DNA of 64,000 bases from Sciurus carolinensis (taxonomy: Eukaryota > Chordata > Mammalia > Rodentia > Sciuridae). Made by a program: the position numbers and the translations under genes. The stretch is from assembly GCF_902686445.1 (NCBI RefSeq), contig NC_062214.1, forward strand, positions 90,314,738 through 90,378,737, in the 5' to 3' direction. The notes beneath the pieces were generated by a model. That model made no database searches, was not told where the DNA came from, and saw nothing but the letters and a program-made list of their open reading frames with translations. Shown piece by piece: positions 43,199 through 54,370 of this stretch (within the stretch, counting starts at the first letter, position 1; the number at the start of each line of letters is the position of its first letter).

Positions 43199-43834
43199 GT
43201 GAAAATGTTTTCAATTTTTAAAAAGACACCTTTCTTCTCTTTACAACTTCTAAGACTATGTCAAATAAACATCTGTTTGGTATGATCCTTTATATTCTTT
43301 GCTTTCTTGTAAAACAAATTTCAGATATGGTGGTTTTTAAGTCTTTGAACTTCTAGCAGTTTATTTACTTTTTAAATCTTTCCACTTTTCCTAAAGTATA
43401 TACATGATCACAGCTTAAGTTCCTTAAACTGAATTCCTATGATAGATTTTGTTCTTCCTCTCTCTGAAGAATGCTGAACTTAATTGTGCTATGATTACTT
43501 TTAGAGTGCTTGGCTACGTCAATTCTTGTTGTCAAGATAAAATGCAGGTTCTTTGCTTTGTAGGTTCTAAAACAATAGGAGGGAGTAATTTATGTTAGTC
43601 AAAACCTCAAAACCACATCTTCACATTTGCTCTCAATGATTTAACCAACCTATGTACAAACAAGTCCCTCATTAGTTGCTTAATTTTCCAACTTTTCCAG
43701 TCTCTCTTAAGTTTCCAGTTCAGTTACCCTATTTTGATTAGAACTGTGACATTTTTATTTAAGCAAGGATTTCAACCCTTCAAGCTTCCATACCCCTTAC
43801 TCTTTTATAGGAAAAAATGTTTGTAATTAATCAA
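43199..43834. other. intron 1, nothing recognised
   Basis: Unassigned. Confidence 0.4.
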
Positions 43835-44003
43835 TTTTTTTTGTTGTTGTAAGAGAGAGGGTCTCTGGCTATGCTGCCCAAGCTGGAATGCAGTGGCTAG
43901 TCAAAGGATTGGCACAGGGCACTACAGTCCAAACTCATGGACTAAGTCTTGCCTAGTCTCCTGAATGGCTAGGACTAATGGCACATGCCACCATGCCCTG
44001 CAA
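43835..44003 (-). mobile_element. fossil 7SL-derived monomer
   Basis: Read on the minus strand it follows 7SL RNA. First comes the 5' Alu domain ('tggactgtagtgccctgtgcc'). The S domain is missing after 'aatc'. Then 'ctttgactagccactgcattccagcttgggcagcatagcc' and 'agagaccctctc'. It keeps 7SL bases that B1 elements have lost, so it resembles an early FAM/PB1-like monomer. Confidence 0.75.
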
Positions 44004-44456
44004 AGATTTTAAAATATCAACATTGTTTGTTATTCCATATAAAAATATGATCCCTTGCTGTCTCTATCATTCCTCTGAACAGTACAATATCTCAATGGTT
44101 AGTCTCCCTCCAACAAGTATCTGTGATGTGAATTAAATCATTATAACATTATTTTGTTTGTACAGAAATGAGGAGAAAGAAAACAATCCATAAGGATGAA
44201 AAAATGACACTAATAAATCAACACTGCCTGGGCTAACTCTGCTAGGGCTGAAAGGGCCTACTAATATAAACCACAGAAACATTACGATGATGAAACAGTA
44301 GCAAACTAAGCTATGCTTTTACTAATGAAAGCAATACAACTTGGGTCAGTAAAATGATATTCTTTCAAACACTAGAGGAGGAAAAAAACAAACTTGGAGT
44401 AAGTACTAAAGAAAAAAAAAATCATATACTTGCTGGTTTTAAAGTTCACAATAACA
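44004..44456. other. intron 1, nothing recognised
   Basis: Unassigned. Confidence 0.4.
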
Positions 44457-44577
44457 GGGCTGGGGCTGTAGCTCAGTGGCAGAGCATTTCCCTAGCATGT
44501 GTGAAGCACTGGGTTCAATCCTTAGCACCACATAAAATAAACAAAACAAAGGCATTCTGTCTATCTATGACTACATA
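44457..44577 (+). mobile_element. tailed ID SINE
   Basis: 'agggctggggctgtagctcagtggcagagc' to 'aaaggcattctgtctatctatgactacat'; the tail is slightly diverged. Confidence 0.88.
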
Positions 44578-44809
44578 AACAAATAAATCAATACTTTTCA
44601 AAATAAAAAAATAATGTTCACCATACAGCAACATTATTGTACCATTTAAGTATATATAATGAGACTATATGACTCAAGTTTCATACACAAAAATACTTGA
44701 GAGAAAGAGAATGTAAATTTGCCTAGAAGCCTACTCAACTTTAGATCCCAAATGTTGCCTAAAAGTAAAAGACTTTCCTTAACATAGATGTGAGTTCATT
44801 AAGAATTTT

Positions 44810-44890
44810 TAGGAGCTGGAGTTATAACTCAGTGGTAGAGTACTCAGAATGCATGAGTCCTGTGTTCCATGCCCAGCACTGCAAAAAAAG
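44810..44890 (+). mobile_element. ID SINE, diverged
   Basis: 'aggagctggagttataactcagtggtagagtactc' to 'catgcccagcactgc'. Confidence 0.82.
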
Positions 44891-46019
44891 AAAACAACGA
44901 AGTTTTTTTTCCCCACTCTAGAATTATAGTAAAAAATACCACACTTTTACAAAATGGCTAAAGCAAAATGGTTAATGACTTCTTGTGCATTGCAACAGCA
45001 TAATCTGGTGGTAAAAAGAATTTAAAACATAATAAACAGGTCCAGGTATGACCTGCACCTCAGCTACCTCAAATGACATACAGTAAAACAGGCTGAGATT
45101 TTGATGTTCACAAGTTGCACCCTACATAACCCAACAACAGAAATAAGACATTCCATCTCATACATTAGGTAGGAATTTTAGCTTCTAAGCAGTTATGAAA
45201 ACAGCAGACTGGTCTAAGGAACTTGTTTCCTATCAGTTTCATATATGGAAAAAAGGGAAGAGGTAACAGGAAAAATAATGAAGAAGTAGCACAAGGAAAG
45301 GGCAAGTAAAAAAAATTATAAGAAAATATATAATGTACAAGTCAAACAGAAGAATCTGGACATTATATATCTCCATTCTCAAGCTGCTGAACTAGGTCTG
45401 TAGATTTCTAACACACAGCTTATGTGTTGAAAGGAAGCCAAAGTACCACAAGCCTGAAAATAACACTAAAGTTTGAAGCACAGTACATACTCTGACAGTT
45501 TAAAGAGCCACCAGAAACAAAGTGGCTGAGGCCTTACTAGAAAGAGGAAAAGTCATGATTTAGGGCTTTTTCCTTTGTGGAAGGAGAAAATTCAGAGGCT
45601 TAACTCACCTATTACTACAGGTACCCAAGGCCCAGTCAGCAAAAAAGTAAATCTCACCCTTTAGGGAACTGGTTATAAGGTTTCCAGTTCCACTCCTGGT
45701 GTCTTCCAGACATAACCAACTGCAATTTTCACCCTGATTAACTTCCAGGAATGCCAGCCAGAGGAACATATTGAGTAGCGATTCCCCTCAGTGTCAGCTG
45801 GACTCTGGAATAACTGCAGACACTGCCTTTTTCTGCTGGTCAGGAAAGTATCCACCAACCTTAGGGAAGTGCACTAACACGAATTGTCTTCATGAAAGCT
45901 GCAATCCTCCCACCTGACCCTCCTCCATACTCCCAATCCTCTGACTCTGCTTTATTTTTCCCTACATCACTTATCATCTTCTTAATACTATATATTTATT
46001 AATTATGCTTATTTCTATC
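44891..46019. other. repeat-poor stretch of intron 1
   Basis: About 1.1 kb without a recognised element. Confidence 0.5.
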
Positions 46020-46165
46020 TCCTACTAAAAAGTAAAATCCATTAAGACTGGACTTTTTTATTTTTTCTTTTGTCTGTTTTATTCACTGGCAGATCTTCAG
46101 CAGCTAGAACAGTCTCACATGTAGTAGGTATCCAATATACATTTATGGAATGAAAGAAATAAGAA
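46020..46165 (+). mobile_element. L2 3' end
   Basis: 'aaatccattaagactggac', 'ttgtctgttttattcactggcagatc' and 'gtaggtatccaatatacatttatggaatgaaagaa' follow the sense L2 terminus. Confidence 0.7.
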
Positions 46166-47124
46166 AAGCTAAAAAGACCTTTCAGAGGTCAACAATACCA
46201 GGAGGGTCCAATAATGACTCTATTCCTCTAACAGAACCAGACTGGTGCCTGGACTGACCCACTTTTCCTCCACCTGCCATGTACTACCTCCACCCACCTT
46301 CTCGACTCTTGCATCCCTTAGGATGTATGGATCCACAGTACTGTTATAAGCAATAAAGGTGACAAAGCTTGTCCTTGAATCTGAGGAATTTCTCAAGGTT
46401 TCCATGGTTTGCCTTGTTCCTCGTATATTCAATTTGGGATAAAATGTGTTGAAAGAAGTTAACTTCGCATAAGTCTAAAAAAATCACATTTCTTTTTACA
46501 AAAATCAAATTATAATTCAAATAAGCAAGCATTAATTAAAAATAAAGTTATACTCAACACATTGGGTTAGGAGTTATGGGAGACAAGAGAGGAGACAGAT
46601 TTCTTATGGAGCATGGAATGAAGAAGAAAATATAATAATTTTTAAAAAGTATGATAAAGTATTATAACAAGAGACCCTAGCAAGAAAATTAAAGAGAGGA
46701 AGATGAATTTAATTCTGATGAGAGGACAGTGAGAAGTGGAAGTAAAAAACAGCTTCAGGAAGGAGACAGCTTTTTGCTAGGTAAGGGTTAGTTCTGAAAG
46801 CTAAATGCCTTGCAAGCAAGGAAGGACATTCCAATAAAAGAGAAAAGATGGGGAAAAGCCCACTAAGATATAGAAACTGAAAAAACAAAAGAGGGTAAGT
46901 TGGAGGAATGGTAGTGAAAACATGCAGATACAGAAATACATGAAATAAGTCTAAGGAAGGCCAGGTTTGGCCTGAACACAAGTCTAAGTAGGCATCATGG
47001 GTCATTAATGATTCTCCAAGAAATGTTTATAATTGTAATTGTAAAAGTCTTGCTTGGTTTCTTTGTTACATACTATTTTGGAACCAAATTCTTTTCTTCA
47101 GTTCATAATCATATATTCATTAGT
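46166..47124. other. intron 1, possibly degraded L2
   Basis: Parts at 46.7-47.0 kb ('tgccttgcaagcaaggaaggacattccaataaaag') faintly resemble antisense L2. The rest is unassigned. Confidence 0.35.
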
Positions 47125-47225
47125 TGGCTATCGCCCCTCCACTAGACTATAAGTCCCAATAGGACAGGGATCATGTCTGACCTAGTACATGAAATACTCA
47201 ATAAATATTAGTTAAGTGAATAAAT
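47125..47225 (+). mobile_element. L2 3' end
   Basis: 'cactagactataagtcccaataggacagggatcatgtctgacc' to 'actcaataaatattagttaagtgaataaat'. Confidence 0.85.
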
Positions 47226-47630
47226 AAAAATCATAATATAGCAGCTGCATGTAGTGTGGAACACAGAAAGAACATGAACCATGAGCATGTTATAATGTAT
47301 AAAAGATGAAGACCTGAACTAGGTCAGATGAAAAACTGAACAATTAGCTGAAGTAGTGAGAAAGAAAAAAAAAAAAAATGAGAGTCAAAGTTGTGAGCCA
47401 CAGCAGCTTGAAGAACAGTACTACTCACGGGAGAATAGGGTAGGAAAGTTTGAGAAGCTATGGACTAGAAGTACATATGAAAGTAGATGCAAAGTAGAAA
47501 AGTTTCCCCCCTTTCCTGTGTATCTTTAAGACTTAATACCCCATAACGTTCACAGTTCCATTTTTCTTCTTATAGCTCGATTTCTGACACCATTCTTTAG
47601 GACCCTACTCTAGAAGCATCAGTTCTATTT
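47226..47630. other. intron 1, nothing recognised
   Basis: Unassigned. Confidence 0.4.
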
Positions 47631-47730
47631 CCTCCCTCCCTCCCTCTCTCCCTCCCTCCCTCCCTTCCTTCCTTCCTTCCTTCTTCCTTCCATTCTCCCT
47701 CTCTCCCTCCCCTCCCTCCTTCCTTTTTGG
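47631..47730. repeat. CCCT/CCTT polypyrimidine tract
   Basis: About 100 bases of almost pure C/T, mixed CCCT, CTCC and CTTC units. On the transcribed minus strand it is polypurine. Confidence 0.95.
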
Positions 47731-48466
47731 CTGTTGTTGAAGTTATCTGTGATAGAACAAAGATAAATGCTGAGTTTTATACCAAACCAGTTCAGCTCAC
47801 ATGAATGAAAGTACATCAAAATCAAACAAAACCAGATTCAAAGTGCCCCACCTAGAAATGTTGCTAGGAATGTTGCTGACAACATAGCAAAAGTCCATTA
47901 GTACACTATGTACAGAGGATGGAACAGACATTGCCTTACTCTACAAATACCTAACTACAGTGGACAGCAGTATCAGCAGGCAATGTGGCATCAGTATGCA
48001 ATGTGGCCTATCAGGATCTCAATTTCATGTTGTGGTCTGATTTCCAAAGGTTATATGGCACCTACACTGGACACTTGCCAATCTAATCCCCCATGTTCCA
48101 CTTGACACTTTTTTTTTTTAAGTAAGCTCAAAAGCTACTTATATTTCTAATGTACATCTTTCTAAAATCTCACATTCAAGTGAAACACTTCCCAAAATAA
48201 CCCTTAGATTACCTGAAAATTAGTAATGTGCTACAGATGGTTGGGAATAAAAGAAAAGTACCCCAAGAGTTCTTATAAGTCCAAAACAAACAGTTCCACC
48301 CACCAAATTTTCCAATTACAGACCAATGGATGTTTTGAGTGCAAATTTTAAAACAGTGAATTCTGTTTCCAGTGTTCAAAGCTAGAGTAAACATGTGATT
48401 TCCCTATATTAACAACAACTAGAAGATCACTATCCTCTTAATATTTAATAAATAGTAGCTACATAA
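47731..48466. other. intron 1, nothing recognised
   Basis: Unassigned. A short internal repetition, 'gtggcatcagtatgcaatgtgg', is at 47983-48005. Confidence 0.4.
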
Positions 48467-48562
48467 CCAGACAGGGTGGCACATGCTTATAAACCCATCT
48501 AAGGATCACTGGCCAAGCACTTTCCTAACATGGGTGTCCCTGGGTTCAATCACTAGTACCTG
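48467..48562 (+). mobile_element. B1-dID remnant
   Basis: 'accagacagggtggcacatgcttataaaccc' (B1 start) jumps to an ID end, 'gccaagcactttcctaacatgggtg', 'gggttcaatcactagtacc'. Confidence 0.7.
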
Positions 48563-48606
48563 CTAATGCAAATTCCAATCTAAGAATTAACTGGGAAATG
48601 CTGATA

Positions 48607-48754
48607 AAAATCCTAACTCAGGGCTGGGGCTGTGGCTCAGCCTAGCAAGAGTGAGGCACTGGGTTCAATCCTCACCACAACAAAATAAATAAATAAATAA
48701 AATCAAGGTACTGTTGTCCATCTACAACTTAAAAAAAAAAAAAATCCTAACTCA
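48607..48754 (+). mobile_element. tailed ID SINE with 13-bp TSD
   Basis: Duplication 'aaatcctaactca' on both sides of 'gggctggggctgtggctcagcctagc' to 'gtactgttgtccatctacaactt'. The ID body lacks 'gtggtagagcactt'. Confidence 0.9.
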
Positions 48755-48770
48755 GAGAATTAAAAACTTG

Positions 48771-48945
48771 TTGGGCCTGGAATGGTGGTGCATAACTGAA
48801 ATCCCAGCGATTCAGGAAGCTGAGGCAGGAGGATGACAAGTTTCAAGGACAATACCAGCAACTTAGAAAAAATAAAATTAAAAGGTCTGGGAATGTTTCA
48901 GTGGTAAAGTGCCCTTGTGTTCAATCCCCAATACCAACAAAAGAA
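48771..48945 (+). mobile_element. B1-dID SINE
   Basis: 'gggcctggaatggtggtgcataactgaaatcccag' to 'gtgttcaatccccaatacc'. Confidence 0.87.
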
Positions 48946-49003
48946 AAAAAAGAAAGAAAAAAAAATTAGTTGTGCAATTTTATTTTCTTAAAACTGCTTG
49001 AAG

Positions 49004-49170
49004 AGCCAGGCATGGTGATACACACCTGTAATTTCAGCTATATGGGAGGCTGAGGTAGGACAATTCCAAGTTCAAAGCCAGCCTGGGTAACTTAGCAAGA
49101 TCCTGTCTCAAACTAAAAAAAGGGATGTAGTAGTAGAGTGCCTCTGGGTACCACCAAAAACAAAAACAAA
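49004..49170 (+). mobile_element. B1-dID SINE, shortened ID
   Basis: 'agccaggcatggtgatacacacctgtaatttcag' with a truncated ID 'gggatgtagtagtagagtgcc'. Confidence 0.85.
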
Positions 49171-49180
49171 AATATCCTGC

Positions 49181-49266
49181 CTGGGGGCCAGGGATGTAGC
49201 TCAGTGAGTAGAATATTTGCTTAGCATTCTTGAGGTCCTGGGGTTTGATCCCCAGCACCAAAACAA
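49181..49266 (+). mobile_element. ID SINE
   Basis: 'ctgggggccagggatgtagctcagtgagtagaatatttgc' to 'gatccccagcacc'. Confidence 0.87.
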
Positions 49267-49462
49267 AGGAACAAATAAAAACCATAAATGTGTCTTCAAA
49301 CAAACCACTGTGGCAATTCATATTCAATTTCAAGAAGTTAATCCAAAGCAGGGTTTCCACTGACTGGCCAAAAATGGAAAAATGTCCAAGCTGTCTCAAC
49401 AATCACTTCCATAAAGCACAAATATTTCAGATGTAAGAGATTATTAGGTCCCTGACAGATTT

Positions 49463-49678
49463 ACTTTTTATTTTATGGTGGTGGTATGTGTGATTGAATC
49501 CAGGGTCTCACACATACGAGGCAGGAGGCCTACTATGAGTTATATCCCAGGCTCTTTTCAATATTTTATTTTGAGACAGGATCTCGCTAAATTGCTGTGG
49601 TTGGCCTCAAATTTGCAATACTCCTGCCTCAGCCTCCCAAATTGCTGGGATTACAGTCATGCACCACTGAACCTGGTT
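49463..49678 (-). mobile_element. B1-dID SINE
   Basis: 'ggtggtatgtgtgattgaatccagggtc' then reverse B1 to 'gcaccactgaacctgg'. Confidence 0.87.
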
Positions 49679-50089
49679 TAACGTCACTTCTTACTGATAA
49701 CCTGCCACATCCTTCTAGATGATTTCCTTCCCTCAGGTTGAGGTTCCTTTTTTGCAGCTTTCTGGTTCCCACTTTTGTCTTAAGCATAACTAGAAAGAGT
49801 ATGTGGCAAGCTGATAAGCCTACAAAATGAAGGTATAACACCCCCACCAAAAAAAAAAAAAAAAAAAAATCAGCTTAATAAAAATACAGCTTTCCAAACA
49901 TATCAAAGAAGAGTAAGAGTCAAGCCCCAGGGAAATAAAGCTGCATTCATTAGCTATTCTGAATACTGATTGTATTTTTGACATAGCAATAAAACTGTTC
50001 ACTAACGTCAACCATTTTTGCAGTTCTTCCATCACTATTTTCATTTCATAAAAAATTCTACAGCTAAATGGAACTTAAAAAGATCATCT
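49679..50089. other. intron 1, nothing recognised
   Basis: Includes a poly(A) run at 49849-49868 without an attached SINE. Confidence 0.4.
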
Positions 50090-50200
50090 TGTCTAACATG
50101 CCCATTTTACAGATGAAGAAAGTAAAAACAAAAGAAGTGGCTTCCATAGTCACTTGGCTAGTTAGAGGCATAGTTATGATTAGAATGTGGATTTTATGAC
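50090..50200 (-). mobile_element. MIR SINE
   Basis: 'catcttgtctaacatgcccattttacagatgaagaaagtaaaaac' and 'cttggctagttagaggcatagttatgattag' read as antisense MIR. Confidence 0.75.
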
Positions 50201-50308
50201 TCCCAACTATGTTTTTTTCTCTGTGCTCTGAAAAATTAAACTAGTAAAGAAAACACATTATTAGCTCAGATTATATCTTAACTGTAATTAAACTACACAA
50301 AAATACCT

Positions 50309-50395
50309 GGACCTGGGTCATAGTTCAGTAGTTAGAGTACTTGCCTAGCATGAATAAGACCCTGGGTTCAATCACCAGCATGGCAAAATAAATAA
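50309..50395 (+). mobile_element. ID SINE
   Basis: 'ctggacctgggtcatagttcagtagttagagtacttgcctagc' to 'caatcaccagcatgg'. Confidence 0.85.
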
Positions 50396-50412
50396 CTAAA
50401 ATTTCATTCCCA

Positions 50413-50518
50413 GAGCTAGGTATGGTGGTGCATAGCTGTAATCCAGCCACTTGGGAGGCTGAGTCAGGAGACTCACAAATTTGAGGCCAGCCTGGGCAGT
50501 TTAGCAAGACCCTGTCAG

Positions 50519-50576
<58 letters not shown>

Positions 50577-50706
50577 AAGGAAGGGAGGGAGGGAGGGAGG
50601 GAAGGAAGAAGGGAAGCAGGCAGATAGGCTGGCTAAGGGTATGTAGCTCAGTGGTCGAGTTCTTGCCTAGCATGCACAAGGTCCTGGGTACAGTCCCCAA
50701 TATCAC
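50413..50706 (+). mobile_element. B1-dID SINE with expanded linker
   Basis: B1 'gctaggtatggtggtgcatagctgtaatccag' to 'gcaagaccctgtcag', then the GA repeat, then ID 'ctggctaagggtatgtagctcagtggtcgag'. Confidence 0.88.
50522..50612. repeat. (GA)n-(GGAA)n microsatellite
   Basis: About 25 GA units followed by GGAA/GGGA units, inside the SINE's A-rich linker. Confidence 0.95.
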
Positions 50707-52115
50707 ATGCAAAAGTGCAAAGGTTTAGGGGAGCAACAAGGCATACATTTTCTGAGGCATTTTATTAATTACCACCTGCTAGAATACATGTTCTGTGTTT
50801 CCATCAAATGTAACTCCCTAAGAGGAGACCACGTGAACCTTGAGGCAAAAGTCTGAAAAGTGATGTTTATCCACTATCTGGTGTAGATAGATAACTGATG
50901 ACCTAAAAGAAACCCACAAATGTGATGCCAGCAACCAAGAAGAAAGGACGAAACGGAAGGGATAGAGATATTTGCTAGGAACAAGTAATTCTGAAAATGG
51001 AATAAGAATAAAAATCCAAGGTAGAGGCTAGCTAGACACTAATGACCAAAGAATACAATAAAAAGAAGGCAATTTCAGAGCTTGTCTGGCATCAGAAAGC
51101 TCTCACCTGCAAAAGAAAGAAAAAAACTCTCACAAAGACAAGAGAAAAATCCTAGGTTTGCTCTTGAATGATGGACTAAATATGACCTAATAGGTATTTG
51201 CCACCTCTTATTTCTGGGACTCTGATCCAAGAACAAACAGCGAGAGAACCATGAAAAATCAGCCCTGTTGGATCTGGAGTTCTGCCTTGACAAGATATAA
51301 AGCTCATTCATAGATCTGACTGTGCTCATGAGACTGCAGTTCAACTCCTGCTGCTACAGAAAGGGGAGGGGGAAGGAAGATAGAAAGGGTTGAGGGAAGG
51401 AGGTGGAGGATATAGGTTGTGACTATAATAGCTACAGTAATTAGAGTGTTTCCAAGCTGCTAGAGAAGTCTTCAGAGCAGAGAACTGGGATGAGAGATGC
51501 GGGGCAGGGAGGAGGGGGGAAGCATGAGGAAGCAAACTACTGAGAATGCTAGAAAAGAATATGGTGGTTTGTGAACAGTTTAAATCAAACAAACAAAAAA
51601 CTGAGATAGCTTTATATGGAAAATGAAGAAGTTTATACGCTTTCCCAGAGGTCATTATTAAATAATTTACTATTACTAGGCTACCGCTTACAGCCAGGTT
51701 ACACATTAGATTTAAGCAGATCCTTCCAAATGTCCTAATATATGCAGTGGTCCAAGGGTCCTGATCGCAGAGCCACAGCTTGCCTCACTCTGCCTCAAAT
51801 TTCTCCATCTTTGACAAACAGTCAGAGCTTTCACTCCATTTACACAGAGGGGAAAAGGGATTTTTGAACAGTATTATTATATATGTATTATATATATATA
51901 TATATATATACATCTCATATATATTTTTCCTTCAATCAAATCTTAATTAATAAATTCCTTTAGATTATGGGTGCTTCAAAAAGAAGGAGCACATAGTCTA
52001 ATAAAAAATGATGAGAGGGAACTGAAAAGGTCAGAAAATAACCATCAAGTTACTTATTTATAAATTTTAGGTTCTATACTGCCTACTATAGTGGCATGAA
52101 TATGTGAAAAATCAA
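50707..52115. other. repeat-poor stretch of intron 1
   Basis: No SINE. There is a (TA)n run at 51883-51910 and a G/A-rich stretch at 51360-51400. Confidence 0.5.
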
Positions 52116-52310
52116 ACAGGTGCAGTGGCTCATGCCTATCATTCCAACAACTTGGGAGGCTGAGGCGGGAGGATCGCAAGTTTGAGGACAGCTTCAGCTA
52201 CTTACAGAGATTCTGTTTCAAAATAAAAAGTAAAAAGAAAAGGGGAGGAGGCACTGGATATTTAACTCAGTGGTAGAGTGACTCTGGGTTCAATCCCTAA
52301 TACCACAAAT
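52116..52310 (+). mobile_element. B1-dID SINE
   Basis: 'acaggtgcagtggctcatgcctatcattccaac' to 'gggttcaatccctaatacc'. Confidence 0.9.
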
Positions 52311-54088
52311 AAAATATTAACAGATGATGAAGATTATCTACAAGAAAAGTCTGGGAAATTTAACAAAACCTCAAAATAGAATCTTTTTTCAAGTTATAGG
52401 AAATGCTATTACTTGTTTTTAAGATAAATATTTAGTAGCTATATTTCTTTAACATATTAGGTCCTCTGTTGAGAACTGGTTCTAACAAGTAACATTTATC
52501 TAAATGTTGGGAAAGAGTTACTAAAGTGCTAGGGAAAACTAAAAATTGAATAAAACAAATGAAGAGATGCAAACTTCATGTGGAGAATTATAATCATAAA
52601 ATAAAAACACATGCAAATTTCTTTAAGGCACACCAGGTAGATCTACACAAAAAGTCAATTATATCCTTTGCATAAAACCTACTAGGTATTCTAGTGGGCT
52701 AAATAATTTTTACCATATTGAAAGCAAAAGATTTTTTGTTTCCTTTCTCCCTCTAATAAACAAGTACTAAAAACACTGAATTACCAATATTTTCTTCCCA
52801 TTCATAGAACATAAAACCAGAACTCCCAGAAATACAATAGGGTCAAACAGGACCATGTCTAGGGCTTGCTTCCCGGTAATCTAAGAGACATAAGAATCTC
52901 TCTTCTCTATTCCATTATCATCTCACTAACAAATCAACAACAGGCATTAAGAAATGTGAAACAAAGTACAATTTCACACATATGAACTGAACCTTAACCA
53001 CAGAGGACCAAGTATTTTCTTGTCACTGTGGTATATGACTCTAACCACCTGCTCAATAATCCCTGTACAGCTGCACAGCTGCTGCCAATTCCACATGCCT
53101 TGCTAGGCAGGTGCTTTGGTGAATTACCTGTTCTCTAGTGAAAAGTGTCCTTCACTTACACTTAATGGACCCAGAACCTGCCAATCAGTATCACCTATCT
53201 TCATTGTGTCTGTCACAGATGTTTATCAGTTATGATGAAGGTGTATTTAATATACTATGTGGTTTTGTATTTTGTATAGTTTTTGGATCTTTGTTTCTAA
53301 AGGAAACTGATTTTTAAAAATCAAGCAGGAGTGAAAATTCAGTTGCTGAAAAGAAAATCTGCTATATAATATAAGACTATATCTCAGAATGGCCCCATCT
53401 ACCTGGCAGCATTCCCACCCATGCTAAGTTCTTCTCAATGGAAATAACAATTGCTTAGTTACCTTTGAAGCAGGATAAAGTGACAGTAGAAGTACTAAGT
53501 ATCTGGCAGAGAAAAACCAGAGAGAAGGAAGATTGGGAATTTCTGGAGAACAAATATCATTCCTGTATGTATTCTCCACATCAGAGCTCAGTAGTGTTAA
53601 GAGTCAAATAAATAAGGAGTGGCATTTCCACTTGACAGAGCAATCAGTAAACCCCTCAATAAATTATCCTGTTCCAGTCATTTAGTTGCTTTATGCTAAT
53701 TGCAACATAATTACTACCAGGAGCCAAAATTATGCTTCCTTATCCTCCTACAAAAAATAAGTACTAGTCTGTTCAGCTATCTAGACTCTAACAAGGAAAT
53801 ACTTCTTACCAAGAAGCTAGGGGGAACATCAAGTACTGTGTGAAAGAAGACATGTAAGAGTCCTTGTGGCAAAGGTTCAATTCTGAAACTATATCTAATT
53901 ATGGAAAATTTAATCTGAGGCTTCTGTTTCAGTCACCTGACAACATTCAGAAATACCAATAGCCAAGAACAAAAAGCTTTGGATTTAGTTTAGCTGAGGT
54001 TTCATTCAGAGACCCAGGGTATACAGTTGGAAATAGTCTAGACAGACACCTCCAGTAAGACAGTTCTGTTATACAAAAATATAATGGT
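52311..54088. other. repeat-free stretch of intron 1
   Basis: About 1.8 kb free of recognised mobile elements, 2.4-4.2 kb downstream of exon 1. It has two adjacent CAGCTG E-boxes at about 53070-53084 and an octamer/homeodomain-like 'tatgctaattgcaacataattac' at 53691-53713. Confidence 0.5.
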
Positions 54089-54163
54089 CAGGACTGGGGA
54101 TATAGCTCCTTGGTTTGCCTAGCAAGCAAGAGGCTCAAGATTCAACAAAACACCACTAGGGGG
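54089..54163 (+). mobile_element. ID SINE, damaged
   Basis: 'caggactggggatatagctccttggtttgcctagcaagc', with the 'cagtggtagagcac' block altered. Confidence 0.75.
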
Positions 54164-54167
54164 AAAA

Positions 54168-54200
54168 AATATGTGCGTCCGTGTGCGTGCGTGTGCATGT
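54168..54200. repeat. (GTGC/GT)n short repeat
   Basis: 'gtgcgtccgtgtgcgtgcgtgtg'-like tract after the ID tail. Confidence 0.8.
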
Positions 54201-54274
54201 ATGAATAAAATGGTGAGAACAAACTCTTCCCTCCTTTCAAAAGCCCAACAACTAAGTAGTGGGCCATTATTTTA

Positions 54275-54370
54275 GGACTCATTGATATAAAGGAATGAAG
54301 CAACATAATCAGACTTGCTGCCTTAGAAAGACCTTTATCAAAACCAGACTAAAGTTCCTATTCAAAACAT
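54275..54370 (-). mobile_element. L2 fragment
   Basis: 'gaatgaagcaacataatcagacttgctgccttagaaagacc' resembles antisense L2 ORF2. Confidence 0.5.
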
